Assembly (NCBI RefSeq): GCF_051020985.1
Contig: NC_135000.1
Span: forward strand, 2,108,001-2,172,000
Length of the DNA stretch: 64,000 nt
DNA from: Nomia melanderi
Taxonomy: Eukaryota; Arthropoda; Insecta; Hymenoptera; Halictidae
Reading direction: 5' to 3'
The translations under genes were made by a program, and so were the position numbers. Every line of letters starts with the position of its first letter. Position 1 is the stretch's first letter. The notes beneath the pieces are model-generated. The model was not told the origin of the DNA. It did not search any database and saw only the letters and a list, made by a program, of their open reading frames with translations. Shown one piece after another: positions 21,308-31,172 of the stretch.

Positions 21308-21526
21308 AGCACTAAAACTACCGAGCAGTTAAAATTTCGAAATTCCTCTACAGAATCCCTAAGGGCACATCTATTGAGACTTCAATTGAATTAATCTTCA
21401 TTGCGTATTTCTAAATCAATTTCTTTATTAATCTCTCAGAAAAACATCTATTATCTTTTGTAATAATTGTAAAAAGAAGAAATCAGGAATGGCTCATTTT
21501 GTCCCGACTCGTAGTTTTACTGTTAA
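21304..21526 (-). mobile_element. B2-family TTAA element
   Basis: Left flank TTAG (mutated TTAA, shared with A2), TIR CACTAAAACTACCGAGCAGT, right end CTCGTAGTTTTACTG then TTAA 21523-21526. The dyad is decayed (GGCTCATTTTGTCCC, 21491-21505). Confidence 0.78.
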
Positions 21527-21880
21527 AGTGTCTTTAAAACATTATAAAAGTTCAATGTTATTATAATAACAATAAACAAAGTAAACATAAAACATTGAAT
21601 CCTACCGCTGCAAATTACTTTATTTTAAGGCAAATGAATTAAACAAACTTATGTTTATTTTTAGGGAAACGAATTAAACAACCTCGTGTTTTTTTTAGGG
21701 AAATGAATTAAACAAATTTGTGTTTATCTTCAGGGAAACGAACTAAACAACCTCGTGTTTTTTTTTAGGAAAATGAATTAAACAAAGTTGTGTTTATCTT
21801 CAGGGAAACGAATTAAACAAACTTGTGTTTATTTTTAGGGAAACGAATTAAACAAACTTGTGTGTATTTCTAGGGACAAC
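21527..21880. repeat. A2 fragment running into a 35-bp tandem array
   Basis: 21527-21628 is A2 body in + orientation. From 21629, GGGAAACGAATTAAACAAAC plus TTGTGTTTATTTTTA units start at 21629, 21664, 21698, 21733, 21768, 21803, 21838 and 21873 (period 34-35). The unit is the A2 segment AACTTGTGTTTATTTTTAGG plus GAATTGAATTAAA amplified in the opposite orientation. ACCTCGTG and ATTTGTG variants alternate. Confidence 0.82.
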
Positions 21881-21884
21881 ATAG

Positions 21885-22362
21885 AAAATAAATCTAGAAA
21901 ACGTCTCCTTGACTGCACTGTGCACTGTTCGTCGCTTGCGCGCGCGTACCGAGGGGTCGAAAAGAAGAGGAAGAAGATCCGCAAGGTGCGCGAGAGGGTG
22001 TCCAACCCGTGAAGACTTCTCCGCGGGTTCCCATGGGCAGGTTGGCCCACCCATGGGTTTCTCGAGGACGCGCGGCTGCCGGGCGTATTCAGCCGGAGGG
22101 ATAGAGTCCTTCGTTCCTCGTGACAGCGGGGGCTCGACGGCCCGGGCCCAGATATAAACGTGTAATTCTTTTCGCGTTTCGCACTCATTGTTCCCCGGCA
22201 CCGTGGATTGCGCCATTGTCGCGGCCGCCGCGGGGGTGTGCGCCGCATTATATTTCCCCGAGGCGGCCGCGCGGACTCTCAGCGCGGCTTTCCACTCGTT
22301 ACGCCGCGTGAAAACGATGCACTTGACTCCGGCGCGATGGGAGACGTCGTTAAACGTCGCCT
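21885..22362. other. GC/CpG-rich island
   Basis: Seven overlapping ORFs (62-173 codons) on both strands. Contains several NotI-like GCGGCCGC/CGGCCGCG stretches. No coding support. Confidence 0.6.
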
Positions 22363-22674
22363 TTCGCAAGTCGACTTTCGGGTTTGCGGTGAAGGAACGC
22401 TAACCGATCCGACGATCCTCGTTAGAACGATCATCCCGCAGTCGATCCTCTGCTTTTCTTCGGTCATTCTTTCTTGTAGTTTGAATTGGAGAAATGACTT
22501 TTGGATATTTCGTTTGGTAGTGAAGTTGCGAAGTTTGTGGACGTTTGTTGTATGGTTTATTCTGTTGATCCTGGAAAATTGACGTTCGTTTAGATCTTGG
22601 GAATTAGAGGTATAAAAATCGGGAATTAGAGTACTTGTTCGGGCAGTTGCATCAGTAGAACTTAGTATTAATGG
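22363..22674 (+). repeat. Dispersed duplication, copy 2 (with 17805-18119)
   Basis: See 17805. In this copy TATTAATGGTAATATG stands where copy 1 carries an A-type element at GTTAATGTTAA, so the A element arrived after the duplication or has been lost here. Confidence 0.85.
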
Positions 22675-22699
22675 TAATATGTGAAATGATCATCCCGTA

Positions 22700-23252
22700 G
22701 TCGATTCTCTGTTTTTCTTTCAGGTGTCACTTGCTTTGATACAGTGAAGTTATATAGGTTGATATTCAATATCAATATGAGAAACATAAGAATAAAATAG
22801 TTTCGTTTCTTAACCCTTTCTATGAATTTTTACTTCGTAGAACTATGCGCTGATTTCTTGTTATAAACAGATTAATTATTTGTTCACAACTTTGTATTCT
22901 AAATGTGATTTCTAAATGCGTTTTCTCTTCAAATTAGTTTCAACGAGAGTTGACTATATCTGATCAGAGAATATTGAATGTTTCTTACAAACAAGATTCA
23001 CATTATGAGAGTATTGTCACAGTTTCAACAGAAAATGGAGATCACGTGATGAATAGACTACAAACTTCCATGCATCAATGGGAAACTCGAAAATATAAAA
23101 ACACAAAGAAGCACGCGATCCGAGAAAAAAATATAAAACACACAAAATGCACGGATCTTTATAATATATTTTTAGAAAAACTGTTTCTCAACAGCGAAGC
23201 CTAGGTCAATCTCACCTAGGAATATTTTCATCCTCAGCCTCAAAGTCGAAAT
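22700..23252. other. AT-rich DNA with broken A1 pieces
   Basis: 22720-22810 matches A1 (TATTCAATATCAATATGAGA, AATAAAATAGTTTCGTTTC). TTAACCCTTTC at 22811 may be another A-type end. An 84-codon ORF at 22950 is lysine-rich without a recognised domain. Confidence 0.45.
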
Positions 23253-23460
23253 ATTAACACTAGAACCACCAAATAAGTCAAAATTCCTTTTCTAACTTCC
23301 CTTTCAACAATTATTCAAAATCTAATACGTACTTCTCCAAGAAAATACCGAAGAAGCCGATTCAGTAATACGCAGACTAAATTACGAGTCGATCAAAATC
23401 TCGGACTCACTTTCATAGTTCCCATAGAAAAATGAACGGAAGTCGATTCAACTGGTAATA
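23253..23460 (-). mobile_element. B2-family element, decayed right end
   Basis: TTAA 23253-23256 then CACTAGAACCACCAAATAAG. The body and a diverged GATTCAACTGGTAATACC-like far end are present, but no right TTAA remains. Confidence 0.5.
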
Positions 23461-23464
23461 CCAA

Positions 23465-23960
23465 GTGATAGTAATCCTATCGATTCTTTTTTCTTCTCTC
23501 AGAGTCCCAACGAGACGAGACGAGATGAGACGAGACGAGACGAGACGAGACGACGGAAAGTCGATCGATCTCCCGGACTTTCGCACGATCCGACGCACGA
23601 GGGTGGCTGACCAATTAATGACCCGGTCCTCCCTTGATCCAGCCATTTGGCCCGCGAACGACTTTTCATCCCCTCGGCATAATTCGATCCACGCCGGTAC
23701 GGACGGTTCGGGGAAGGGTGTTCAACGGGAACCCCTCGGGACCGTTTTAACCCACGAACGAAACATCCTCGTTCGCCGTATTAAAGGCATCAGCCGCTTA
23801 TCTGGCACGCGCATCGGATTGCGTTCCTTATCGCGGCGCTGCACTACTTTCTAGCCCGGATAGCCGAGGCGACCCTAGGTCCGCGACGACGCTCGGAAAG
23901 TAAACGGGAAGCGGAAAGAGAAACGAAATCGTCTGGCGGCAGGTCGGTCGGTTGCTCGAC
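23465..23960. other. GC/CpG-rich island with a GAGAC pentamer microsatellite
   Basis: (GAGAC)n with one GAGAT at about 23511-23553, then CpG-rich DNA. The 129-codon ORF reads the pentamer as alternating acidic/basic residues and is not a gene. Confidence 0.65.
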
Positions 23961-23964
23961 GGAG

Positions 23965-24300
23965 TTGGGCATTATTCGAATGAATTCTTGTTCGAATGAA
24001 TTCTTATTAGAGTGACTTCTTATTAGAATGAACCCTTGTTCGAATGAATTCTTATTTGAAGAAATTCTGATTCGAATGAATTCTGATTTGCATGAATTCT
24101 TGTTTGAACGAACTTTTATTCGAATGAATTCTTATTCCAATAAATTATTCCAGTGAATTCTTATTGGAATGAATTCTTATACCAGTGCATTTTTATTTAA
24201 ATGAGTTCTCGTTCCAGTGAATTCCTATTCTAGTGAATTTTTATGTAAATGAGTTCCTATTCCAATGCATTCTTATTCGAGTGAATTCTTATTCGAATAA
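23965..24300. repeat. 18-bp tandem repeat, about 18 units
   Basis: GAATGAATTCTTATTCGA-type units with frequent EcoRI-like GAATTC cores. Confidence 0.85.
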
Positions 24301-24659
24301 CTACGAATGATATTTTATCTGTTATTCGTTCATTATCCCTTCATAACTTTTCAATTCTTTATTCGTTACTCGTTCGTATTATTTATAATCCATTTATTCG
24401 TTAGTCAAATACATCGCATATTCTCATTATATAAATTCATTACGTTACCAAAACAAAACAATCAAGCCTAAATAACAATCCAATCACAGAAAATTGATAA
24501 AACTCTTGTGAACTTCAAATAACACAAAATTCCAGGTGTCTTCACTACTTTGACTAATCTTTCTTGATTTTGATAATATCAAGATAATAAATCCTAGGAC
24601 GACGGGTTAACCATATTATACACAGTTCTACAACATATAGTTACGTGTCGCAAAGGGTT
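24301..24659. other. AT-rich unique DNA
   Basis: No gene, repeat or RNA recognised. Confidence 0.35.
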
Positions 24660-25140
24660 AACGAAAGACCCTTAACAAGATTTACAAGATACTGGAATCT
24701 CAGTTCGAAATGTTCGTGCGTCGCCTCTCAACCCCCGGGAAATCCGAGGACGCCGAGGAAAGCGACTTCGAAGATAGTTGACGAGTGTTCTTTCTGTGTT
24801 TCGTGAAACGGTATCTCTTTGCTTTCCCGAGTCACGCTCGCCGGATGATATATGAAGCCTCGCGGGGCCAAGGAATCGCGCGAACACTCGATGGAAACCC
24901 GAACGATCCCGTGACTCCGGGCGCCATAATCCGTAACAGGCCTTTTGGAAAAGTATGGTTACGCTGTCGTGTATACATTGTGCCGTGGACATTGTGTTTG
25001 TACCGGCCCCTCCATGTGTCAACGTCTTATTCTTATTCTTCGCGGAGAGGGTCTATAGAAGAGCCTGGGAAAAGGTTTGAGGGAATGCATTATGCTCCGG
25101 GTCCATTATACGCCGGGAGTACATTAAAATGTTGATAAAT
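24660..25140. other. GC/CpG-rich island
   Basis: Two 116-codon ORFs on opposite strands overlap; neither is supported. Confidence 0.55.
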
Positions 25141-25456
25141 AGAGTCTGGCGAGGCACCTTCGTATAAAAAATCAAAAGAAATCGTGTGTATACATATACA
25201 TATATATATGGATACTATAGATATATATATACATCGATACTGCGAACCTTTTAAGCGGTTAGCTTAGCTTCTGAGAAGAAAGGCGAAGTGTTTTCGGCCG
25301 TGACGGTTCGAGTGTTTTTCGTCTCCAACGTGACATTTTTGGTTTCGATATTGAGCATTGGAGGTGATTGAAGATTTTTGGGAAACATTGTGCGTCCCGA
25401 AATTGAAATTTTGGTTTTATTGTTGTTTGTTTGTGAAGAGATTTAGATAATGGTGG
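25141..25456. other. AT microsatellite and unique DNA
   Basis: TATACATATACATATATATA-type tract at about 25187-25235, then unique DNA. Confidence 0.6.
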
Positions 25457-25610
25457 TTTAACTCTTGGCACACGATTTATTTTCAATGTTGTAGGGTGTA
25501 AACGTGTTTATTTTGATAATTAGAATAATTTGCAGCAGTAGAATCTGACATTTTATATTTATTTTGTTTATTACCGTTATAAGATTGAATTTTTATAATC
25601 TTTTGTGATA
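25457..25610 (-). mobile_element. A2-family fragment
   Basis: TTAA 25457-25460 then CTCTTGGCACACGATTTATT and A2 body to the TTATAATCTTTTGTGATA segment. The right part is missing. Confidence 0.6.
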
Positions 25611-25797
25611 TTATGTGATACTATTACTTTGATTTGTTCTTGTTTCCATATTCCCTTCATTTCTAGTGGGATGTATTTATCGAGTTTTTTCATTGTTATC
25701 CTCATTATTATTAGTATTTTTATTAATATTCTATTTCTTAAAAATAAAGGTAATCTGTGTAATATACAAGTACCATTTATAATTGATGAAACACTAT

Positions 25798-25972
25798 ATT
25801 CTCTTTTGTCCGTTAACTTTATATCAATTCTTACATTGTCAGATTAATCAATTCTTAATTTTTGTTTTTCCTTTCGTTTCTGTTCTCACTAGGAAAAACT
25901 TATAGCTTAATTTGTTTACTTTCATTTTATAACTACTTATTCGATCGATTACAATAGGAACAGGTGTATTAA
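25798..25972 (+). mobile_element. C-family fragment
   Basis: Matches the C right two-thirds (CTTTATATCAATTC, GTTTCTGTTCTCACTAGGA, CATTTTATAACTACTTATTC). The terminal TIR is shortened to AACAGGTGTA before TTAA. The left end is lost. Confidence 0.6.
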
Positions 25973-26216
25973 CTCTTTGCATTCGGGAGATGCCATTCAA
26001 TCGTCATTTGATTCGACCCAATAAAACTATAAAATTTAAAATCGCATATTAAATTATATACAATATATCAACGCGTAGAACATCGAAATCAAATAGTTCT
26101 GTCCCTTAATTTACGCAAGCTATTTCTTTAAATCAGTTGCAAAAAATATCATTAACATCTCATCAGGAAACAATGAATATTTCTTGAGAAAAACATTCTC
26201 GACTGTAGAGGATTAA
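25969..26216 (+). mobile_element. A1-family TTAA element, complete
   Basis: TTAA at 25969-25972 and 26213-26216. Left TIR CTCTTTGCATTCGGGAG; right end, reverse complemented, TCCTCTACAGTCGAG (diverged). The dyad is decayed. Shares its right TTAA with the next A1. Confidence 0.72.
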
Positions 26217-26286
26217 CTTTTTGCACTCTGTAGACGCCTCTCAGTCGTCAGTTGGTTTGACACAGCAAGATTATGAAATTTAATAT

Positions 26287-26507
26287 TTAACATTAGAACT
26301 ACGTACCACTCAAAATGATTGGTCTCAATTTGTTTGTTTCGCAATGATTAATATCATAATAGCATTGAATATTTGAAACGATCTTGAAAATAAATAGTCT
26401 CATTTGAATACTGTAATGAATGTCTGAAGAAACTGAAAATAATCTAGTACAATTTTTATAAGGATTACATATTAATCGTATTAAATGCTCGATGGTTCTA
26501 GTGTTAA
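26287..26507 (+). mobile_element. B1-family TTAA element, nested
   Basis: TTAA at 26287-26290 and 26504-26507. TIRs CATTAGAACTACGTACC and, reverse complemented, CACTAGAACCATCGAGC. Dyad CCACTCAAAATGATTGG at 26306-26322, 16 nt inside. Confidence 0.82.
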
Positions 26508-26723
26508 TGATATTACTTGATAAGTCTGCATTAGCGTTTTTAATCATGATTCATTGATCATAATCGTTGACTTTTAATTTTCTATTCCTTGAATTTTTAT
26601 GTTCTAGTCTTATTTATATATTCTAGTGTTAATTTCAAACTTTGTACAATGCATCAATATATAAAACATGGAAAGAAAATAGTTTCGTTCCTCAATTTAC
26701 TTGCGATTTTCCATCAAGTCAGT

Positions 26724-26939
26724 TTAACACTTTGACTGCCACGTAAACACTCATCAAAACTCCCATGTACTCGAAACAGTTTTCTCTATTAACCAGAAAC
26801 TGAGAAATCAGGATTCTTCTTAATAATTGCTCCACTATCTTTCTTATATCTCATATATTCAACAAAATTCGGTTCGTTCGATAATTTCTGTAAAATATAA
26901 TGTCACCCGAATTCGGGTGACGTGCAGTCAAAGTTTTAA
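26724..26939 (-). mobile_element. F4-family TTAA element, nested in A1
   Basis: TTAA at 26724-26727 and 26936-26939. TIRs CACTTTGACTGCCACG and, reverse complemented, AACTTTGACTGCACG. Perfect 20-nt palindrome GTCACCCGAATTCGGGTGAC at 26902-26921, 15 nt from the right end. Flanks reconnect the A1 body. A related right end occurs at 61300-61327. Confidence 0.85.
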
Positions 26940-27023
26940 AAGATCGTCATTGATATCTCATTAGAAAACGTTGAGTGTTTCCAATGAAAATCTTCTCAAG
27001 TGCAAAGGGTTAACCTGTCATTA

Positions 27024-27046
27024 TAACAACAACAACAACAACAACC
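27024..27046. repeat. (AAC)n microsatellite
   Basis: Seven AAC/ACA triplets at the edge of the following island. Confidence 0.85.
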
Positions 27047-27049
27047 GCA

Positions 27050-27510
27050 GAAAGGACAGTGCAGTGAAACAAAGGACGCATGGCCAGCGTGTAGTAGCCG
27101 AAGAGCAAAGGTATGCCGGCCAGTTTCTAGGCGAGATGTTAATGAAGTCGGCTCGAGCTAAGGAAAAATCGGTCAGAGCTGTCCCGCTCGTAAGTCACGG
27201 TCTTTACGACAGGGTCTTGTTCGAAAGTCACTGGAAAATTATGCGGAATCCGTCTCTCGGTCCCGTTCGAGGGACACCGAGCAGCTTTTCGAAGCTCCGC
27301 CGAGCGCGTGGACGTTACCTGGACCAAAGGGTTTCCAGCTGCGATACGGATCAACATATTATGCCGCAGCGTTCGCTATAATTTGCAAATTGCGGTGAAA
27401 ACGGAGGGAAAGGATGGAGAAGATTTATCTAGATCCTTTTCGTTTCGCCGAGAGACGCGGGAAATACAAAGGCGTGGCTGTATCGTGTCGGTGGGAGTAT
27501 AGGTAGGTGA
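27050..27510. other. GC-richer island
   Basis: Overlapping ORFs on both strands (up to 136 codons), partly reading the AAC tract as Asn repeats. No coding support. Confidence 0.5.
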
Positions 27511-27565
27511 ATGTTGGGGAAGAATTAACTGCATTAATGATTAATAATTAATTCAAAATTATAAT

Positions 27566-28040
27566 TTAACACTGGAAATACTAGTTAAATCGACTTTTTG
27601 AAATTCCTTTATAGAAACTTCAAGAGTGCATCTATTGAGACTTTTTAATTGAATTAATGATTATTAAATTTGCAATTCAGTTTGCGTATTGCCAAATCAA
27701 TTTCTTTAACACTAACCGTACTGAGAACCGGTCAAGTGACCGGATTGAAAATTCTGCGTTTTCTTTTGTTCGTTTAATTTTATATCAATTCCTATATTAT
27801 CCGATTAATTGGTTTTTCAATTTTCATCATTCCTTTTGTTTTTGTTTCCACTGAAAGAAAATTTGTCATCTAATTTGTTTATGTTTATTTTGTAACCACT
27901 TATTTGATTATTTACGGTAGGAAGACTATCGGTATGGTTAGTGTTAAGGATAGAAATTTAGAGAAAAACCCGCTACCTTTTTGGTAATGAAAAAAAATAA
28001 TAATGAGTTGTTTTGACCTGTCTAGTAGTTTTAGTGTTAA
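27566..28040 (-). mobile_element. B2-family TTAA element containing a C element
   Basis: TTAA at 27566-27569 and 28037-28040. Left TIR CACTGGAAATACTAG; right end, reverse complemented, CACTAAAACTACTAGACAG. B2 body blocks flank the C insertion (GCCAAATCAATTTCTTTAA on the left, AGAGAAAAACC on the right). Confidence 0.8.
27706..27947 (+). mobile_element. C-family TTAA element, complete, nested in B2
   Basis: TTAA at 27706-27709 and 27944-27947. TIRs CACTAACCGTACTGAG and, reverse complemented, CACTAACCATACCGAT. Dyad CCGGTCAAGTGACCGG at 27728-27743, 19 nt inside. 234 bp between the TTAAs. ORFs crossing it are chance. Confidence 0.88.
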
Positions 28041-28501
28041 TCACTGCTTATTATTACTAAAACTATAAATTAAAATTGACCCGCTTCACAATTTTTCTTT
28101 TGCGAGTACTCGCATTATGAAGGCACTTTTGCGAAAGATTCTCAATTGCATTTGTGTATTTGTACAGATACTAATTCGACACCCGTGTGCAGAGAGGGTA
28201 TTAACACCTTCCCCGAACATAGTGTGTTGACCCTTTGCCTTACGATTTATTTCGACTCAGATGTTCCTGTTTACGATACTTAGTTTTATTGCAATTGTAT
28301 AGATACAGTTATTGTAAACGAAATTGTAGTATTAAAAGTTCAATGAAATTTACTTATACAAATAAACTAATTATTTTGGTTACGATATGGCAGATTTGTA
28401 ACATAATGTACAAAATCAATTTTGGCACGTACAGCAGAGACTCGTCGTTTTCACTTAAGCGGTTAAATATGAAAAGTCAAAAGCCAATGAATGTTATCGT
28501 T
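28041..28501. other. AT-rich DNA, nothing certain
   Basis: A possible A2-like end (TTGACCCTTTGCCTTACGAT, 28228) is degenerate. A 92-codon ORF at 28235 is inside AT-rich DNA without a domain. Confidence 0.35.
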
Positions 28502-28711
28502 GTAACACGTTGACTGCCACAGCGGTCACCGTTGACCGGAGCTTCAAAATAACAAGAAAATAATTATAACTCTTAAAACAGCTAATGTTAAATAAATATA
28601 TTCAGTAGCGTAAATAACTAGGTAATAGTGTACCGTAAGAATTGTGATAGCAAATAATTAATAATTCTTCCTTCTCATTTTTCATAGGAAAGGAATAAAT
28701 CAACGTGTTAA
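28502..28711 (+). mobile_element. F1-family TTAA element
   Basis: Left flank GTAA (mutated TTAA), TIR CACGTTGACTGCCAC, dyad CGGTCACCGTTGACCG at 28523-28538 (18 nt inside). The right end GAATAAATCAACGTG precedes TTAA 28708-28711, which is shared with the next element. Confidence 0.78.
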
Positions 28712-28944
28712 CACGTTGAATGCCATGAGGGTCACCGGTGACCCCCAACCAAATCGAATTACTGTAGTTCATTCAATTAATCTAGAAACATTTCTATATT
28801 ACAAATAATGTTATATAATCCGGTGACATTCAGCTCGTTGAATATGCAGTAATAATAATGCAATTCAATCACATGATTTAATATTAAATTCTTTCCGTTT
28901 AGAGGATTCTGCTCTATGAAATCGTGCGGCATTCAACATCTTAA
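28708..28944 (+). mobile_element. F2-family TTAA element, complete
   Basis: TTAA at 28708-28711 and 28941-28944. TIRs CACGTTGAATGCCATG and, reverse complemented, GATGTTGAATGCCGCA. Perfect 16-nt palindrome GGGTCACCGGTGACCC at 28729-28744, 18 nt inside. Confidence 0.87.
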
Positions 28945-28959
28945 CGATAAAATCTGAAA

Positions 28960-29400
28960 GAATTCCGAAAGAGTAGTCAATCGATTTGGCCAATGAGCAG
29001 CTCATTTATAGGTTCTCGCACCGGAAACTTCTTGATCACAGTAGTATATACCGGCCACCCATCCGAACACAGGTAGCTAACTCCGAGCGCGGCCCGGCCG
29101 CTAGCGATTTGCTCGTTTTGCGCGACTATTTTTCACTCGTCCAGTTTTTAATGGCCGGGATTAATATCGCCAGGTAACAAGACACTTTTCCAAAGGACCG
29201 TGTGTGCGTGTGCTGGGCGTGGGGATGGCAACGCGCGCGCGCGCGCGTCTCTGAATGCCGTGGCCGCCACGCGAGACATAAAAGATTACGGATGCGGTGC
29301 ATCCGTTCGCCGGCAATAAGTCTGATTGTGTTCGGGTAGCCGGACAAATCGTCCGGCATTGTGCCGGCGTCTCAGTCTATCAATTATGCTCGATGCCCGG
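28960..29400. other. GC/CpG-rich island with a (CG)n tract
   Basis: A (CG)8 run lies at 29232-29247. Short ORFs only. Confidence 0.6.
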
Positions 29401-29406
29401 CCTCCT

Positions 29407-29641
29407 GGTTTTTGTTGGGTTTGGGAGAAAACAAATAATTTGTGGTTTAAACACGCTGCATTTATTTAACAGAGATTAGTGTTAATTCGACACGTGATCG
29501 TACGATGAGAAATGAGGTTAGGGCTTGATGGTTTTTGTTGGGTTTGGGAGGACAGAACTAATTTGCGGTTTAAACAGGCTGCATTTGTTTAACAGAGATT
29601 AGTGTTAATTCGTCACATGATCGTACAAAGAGAAATGAGGT
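29407..29641 (+). repeat. 123-bp tandem repeat, two units (also at 32718)
   Basis: Units start GGTTTTTGTTGGGTTTGGGA at 29407 and 29530 (period 123). Blocks AATAATTTGTGGTTTAAACA, ACAGAGATTAGTGTTAATTC and CACGTGATCGTACGATGAGA. The same unit recurs three times at 32718-33086. Confidence 0.88.
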
Positions 29642-29830
29642 GACACATACAGTCAGAAAGTAGAAAATATACAGTAATGCTCGCTTAAATTCCACAATTT
29701 CGGGTCCCAGCAGTGGTATTTAACCGAGCAGAAAAGCAGGGGGAAGCTATTCGCTTCGAGAAACTGACTCGACGACAGCCTGACGAAGGCAGAGAATAGA
29801 TATAGTGAATGGAAGCGGGATAGGCACAGT
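29642..29830. other. Unique DNA
   Basis: No feature supported. Confidence 0.35.
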
Positions 29831-30080
29831 CATTTTAACCTTATCTTCTTAAATCTGGTGCCGGTGGATTTCTGAGATTATTGTGATTAAAGTGAATCCA
29901 AACGCGATGGAAATCGAGCTAGTTTTACCAACTTAATATAATTAACGAAATTAAAAGTTCGTTTGCCTCAAATCGATGACACTTAAAAGAGATCAAAATA
30001 TATCGTGTTTGGACTCACTTTAATCAGAAGAATCTCGACATTACATCGGTACTACGATTCAGAATGTAAGGTTAAAAATG
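29831..30080. mobile_element. K, foldback-type element candidate
   Basis: Ends CATTTTAACCTTA (29831) and, reverse complemented, CATTTTTAACCTTAC (30080). Internal inverted arms near 29877-29912 (GTGATTAAAGTGAATCCAAA) and 29996-30038 pair over about 35 bp with few mismatches. No TTAA boundary; class unknown. Confidence 0.5.
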
Positions 30081-30289
30081 CAAAGGGTTAATATGATTGA
30101 TATGTAATCCCTACAAAAATTATAACAATAGATTCCTTTCATTTTTCTCAAACATTCGCTACAATATTTACATGAAGCTATTTATTTTAAAAATTATTTC
30201 GAGTATTCAATGCTTCTAAGCTATCAATAGTTGCGAAATAAAAAAATTGAAACCAGTCATTTCGTCTGGAATAGTAGTTCTAATGTTAA
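30081..30289 (-). mobile_element. B1-family element, left end replaced by an A-type terminus
   Basis: GCAAAGGG-TTAA (30088-30091) is an A-type right end landing on the internal TTAATATGATTGATATG site of B1. B1 body continues to CCAGTCATTTCGTCTGG (dyad, 30253-30269) and TAGTAGTTCTAATG before TTAA 30286-30289. Confidence 0.65.
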
Positions 30290-30389
30290 TAAAATAATAA
30301 ATTGAAGATAAGATAATATCTAAACCACTCCAATATTCATCTCTACAATGCACAACACAGTTACAAAAATTTTCATTTATCGACGTACT

Positions 30390-30870
30390 TATAAGAAATG
30401 GTACCTCGAGAGATCATCCAAGAAAATCATAGCGGACGGTCACGTTTCCGGTTGTACCGGGAAGTCGAAAGAGGAATCTTCGAGGAAGTGTTCACAGGCT
30501 GGAGTCCGCTCCAGCTAGGAGCACGGACACCTAGCTGCCCTCGCATAATGTCCCCATTCGTCACTCGGTCGCCCCTTTCTTCCAGCGCGGCTCGTACGCG
30601 CGCATAATACGCAGCCCCGCCGGGTCCCGCCGAACCTCCGACGGGCCTGACGGGTTGCCCGGGACCGTTCGGCGTTGGGGGTGGTCCCTGGCGCGGAGAG
30701 AAGGACGCCACGCTGAGAGAGACGAGAACTCCCTAATTGAAACGTTCTCTTTCATTTGTTATTCGGGGACCACGAGATGTCATCTTCCTTCCCGGGAATC
30801 GGTCCTGGGCGCAGGTTGACGGCCCCTTCGCGGAGGGGCCCGTCGGGCGATCTTCGATCGTAACCGAAGG
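30390..30870. other. GC/CpG-rich island with a strong hairpin (30818-30844)
   Basis: GACGGCCCCT and AGGGGCCCGTC pair around a 6-nt TCGCGG loop. ORFs on both strands overlap; none supported. Confidence 0.6.
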
Positions 30871-30873
30871 CAC

Positions 30874-30928
30874 TTAACCAGTCAACTGCAGAATTTTGTT
30901 TTAAAAATCGGTCGTAGTATGTGTATTA
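30874..30928 (-). mobile_element. D-family fragment, non-dyad end
   Basis: TTAA 30874-30877 then CCAGTCAACTGCAGAATTTT and D body for ~50 bp, cut off where the F2 element begins. Confidence 0.6.
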
Positions 30929-31172
30929 ACACGCTGAATGCCATGCGGGTCATTGGTGAGCTCCAACCAAATCGAATTACTATACTTCATTCGATTAAAC
31001 GATGATTATTTGAGAAGTTTTCTATATTACAAGTAATACTACCTAATGCAGTGACATTCTACAAGACAAACTTGCAATAATAATAATGTAATTCAATTAT
31101 AGAAAGTGATGTCACATTATTTTCATTTTGTATATTTTTCTCGGCGAAATCGCGCGGCATTCAACGTTTTAA
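30926..31172 (+). mobile_element. F2-family TTAA element
   Basis: TTAA at 30926-30929 and 31169-31172. TIRs CACGCTGAATGCCATG and, reverse complemented, AACGTTGAATGCCGCG. The dyad is partly decayed (GGGTCATTGGTGAGC). Confidence 0.83.

Larger units (their letters stand above)
26213..27013 (+). mobile_element. A1-family TTAA element holding two or more insertions
   Basis: Starts TTAACTTTTTGCACTCTGTAG (dyad remnant CGCCTCTCAGTCG). A1 body resumes at about 26633 (ACAATGCATCAATATATAAA) and at 26936, and ends TTCTCAAGTGCAAAGGG before TTAA 27010-27013. The gaps are a B1 (26287), ~125 unassigned bases, and an F4 (26724). Confidence 0.72.
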
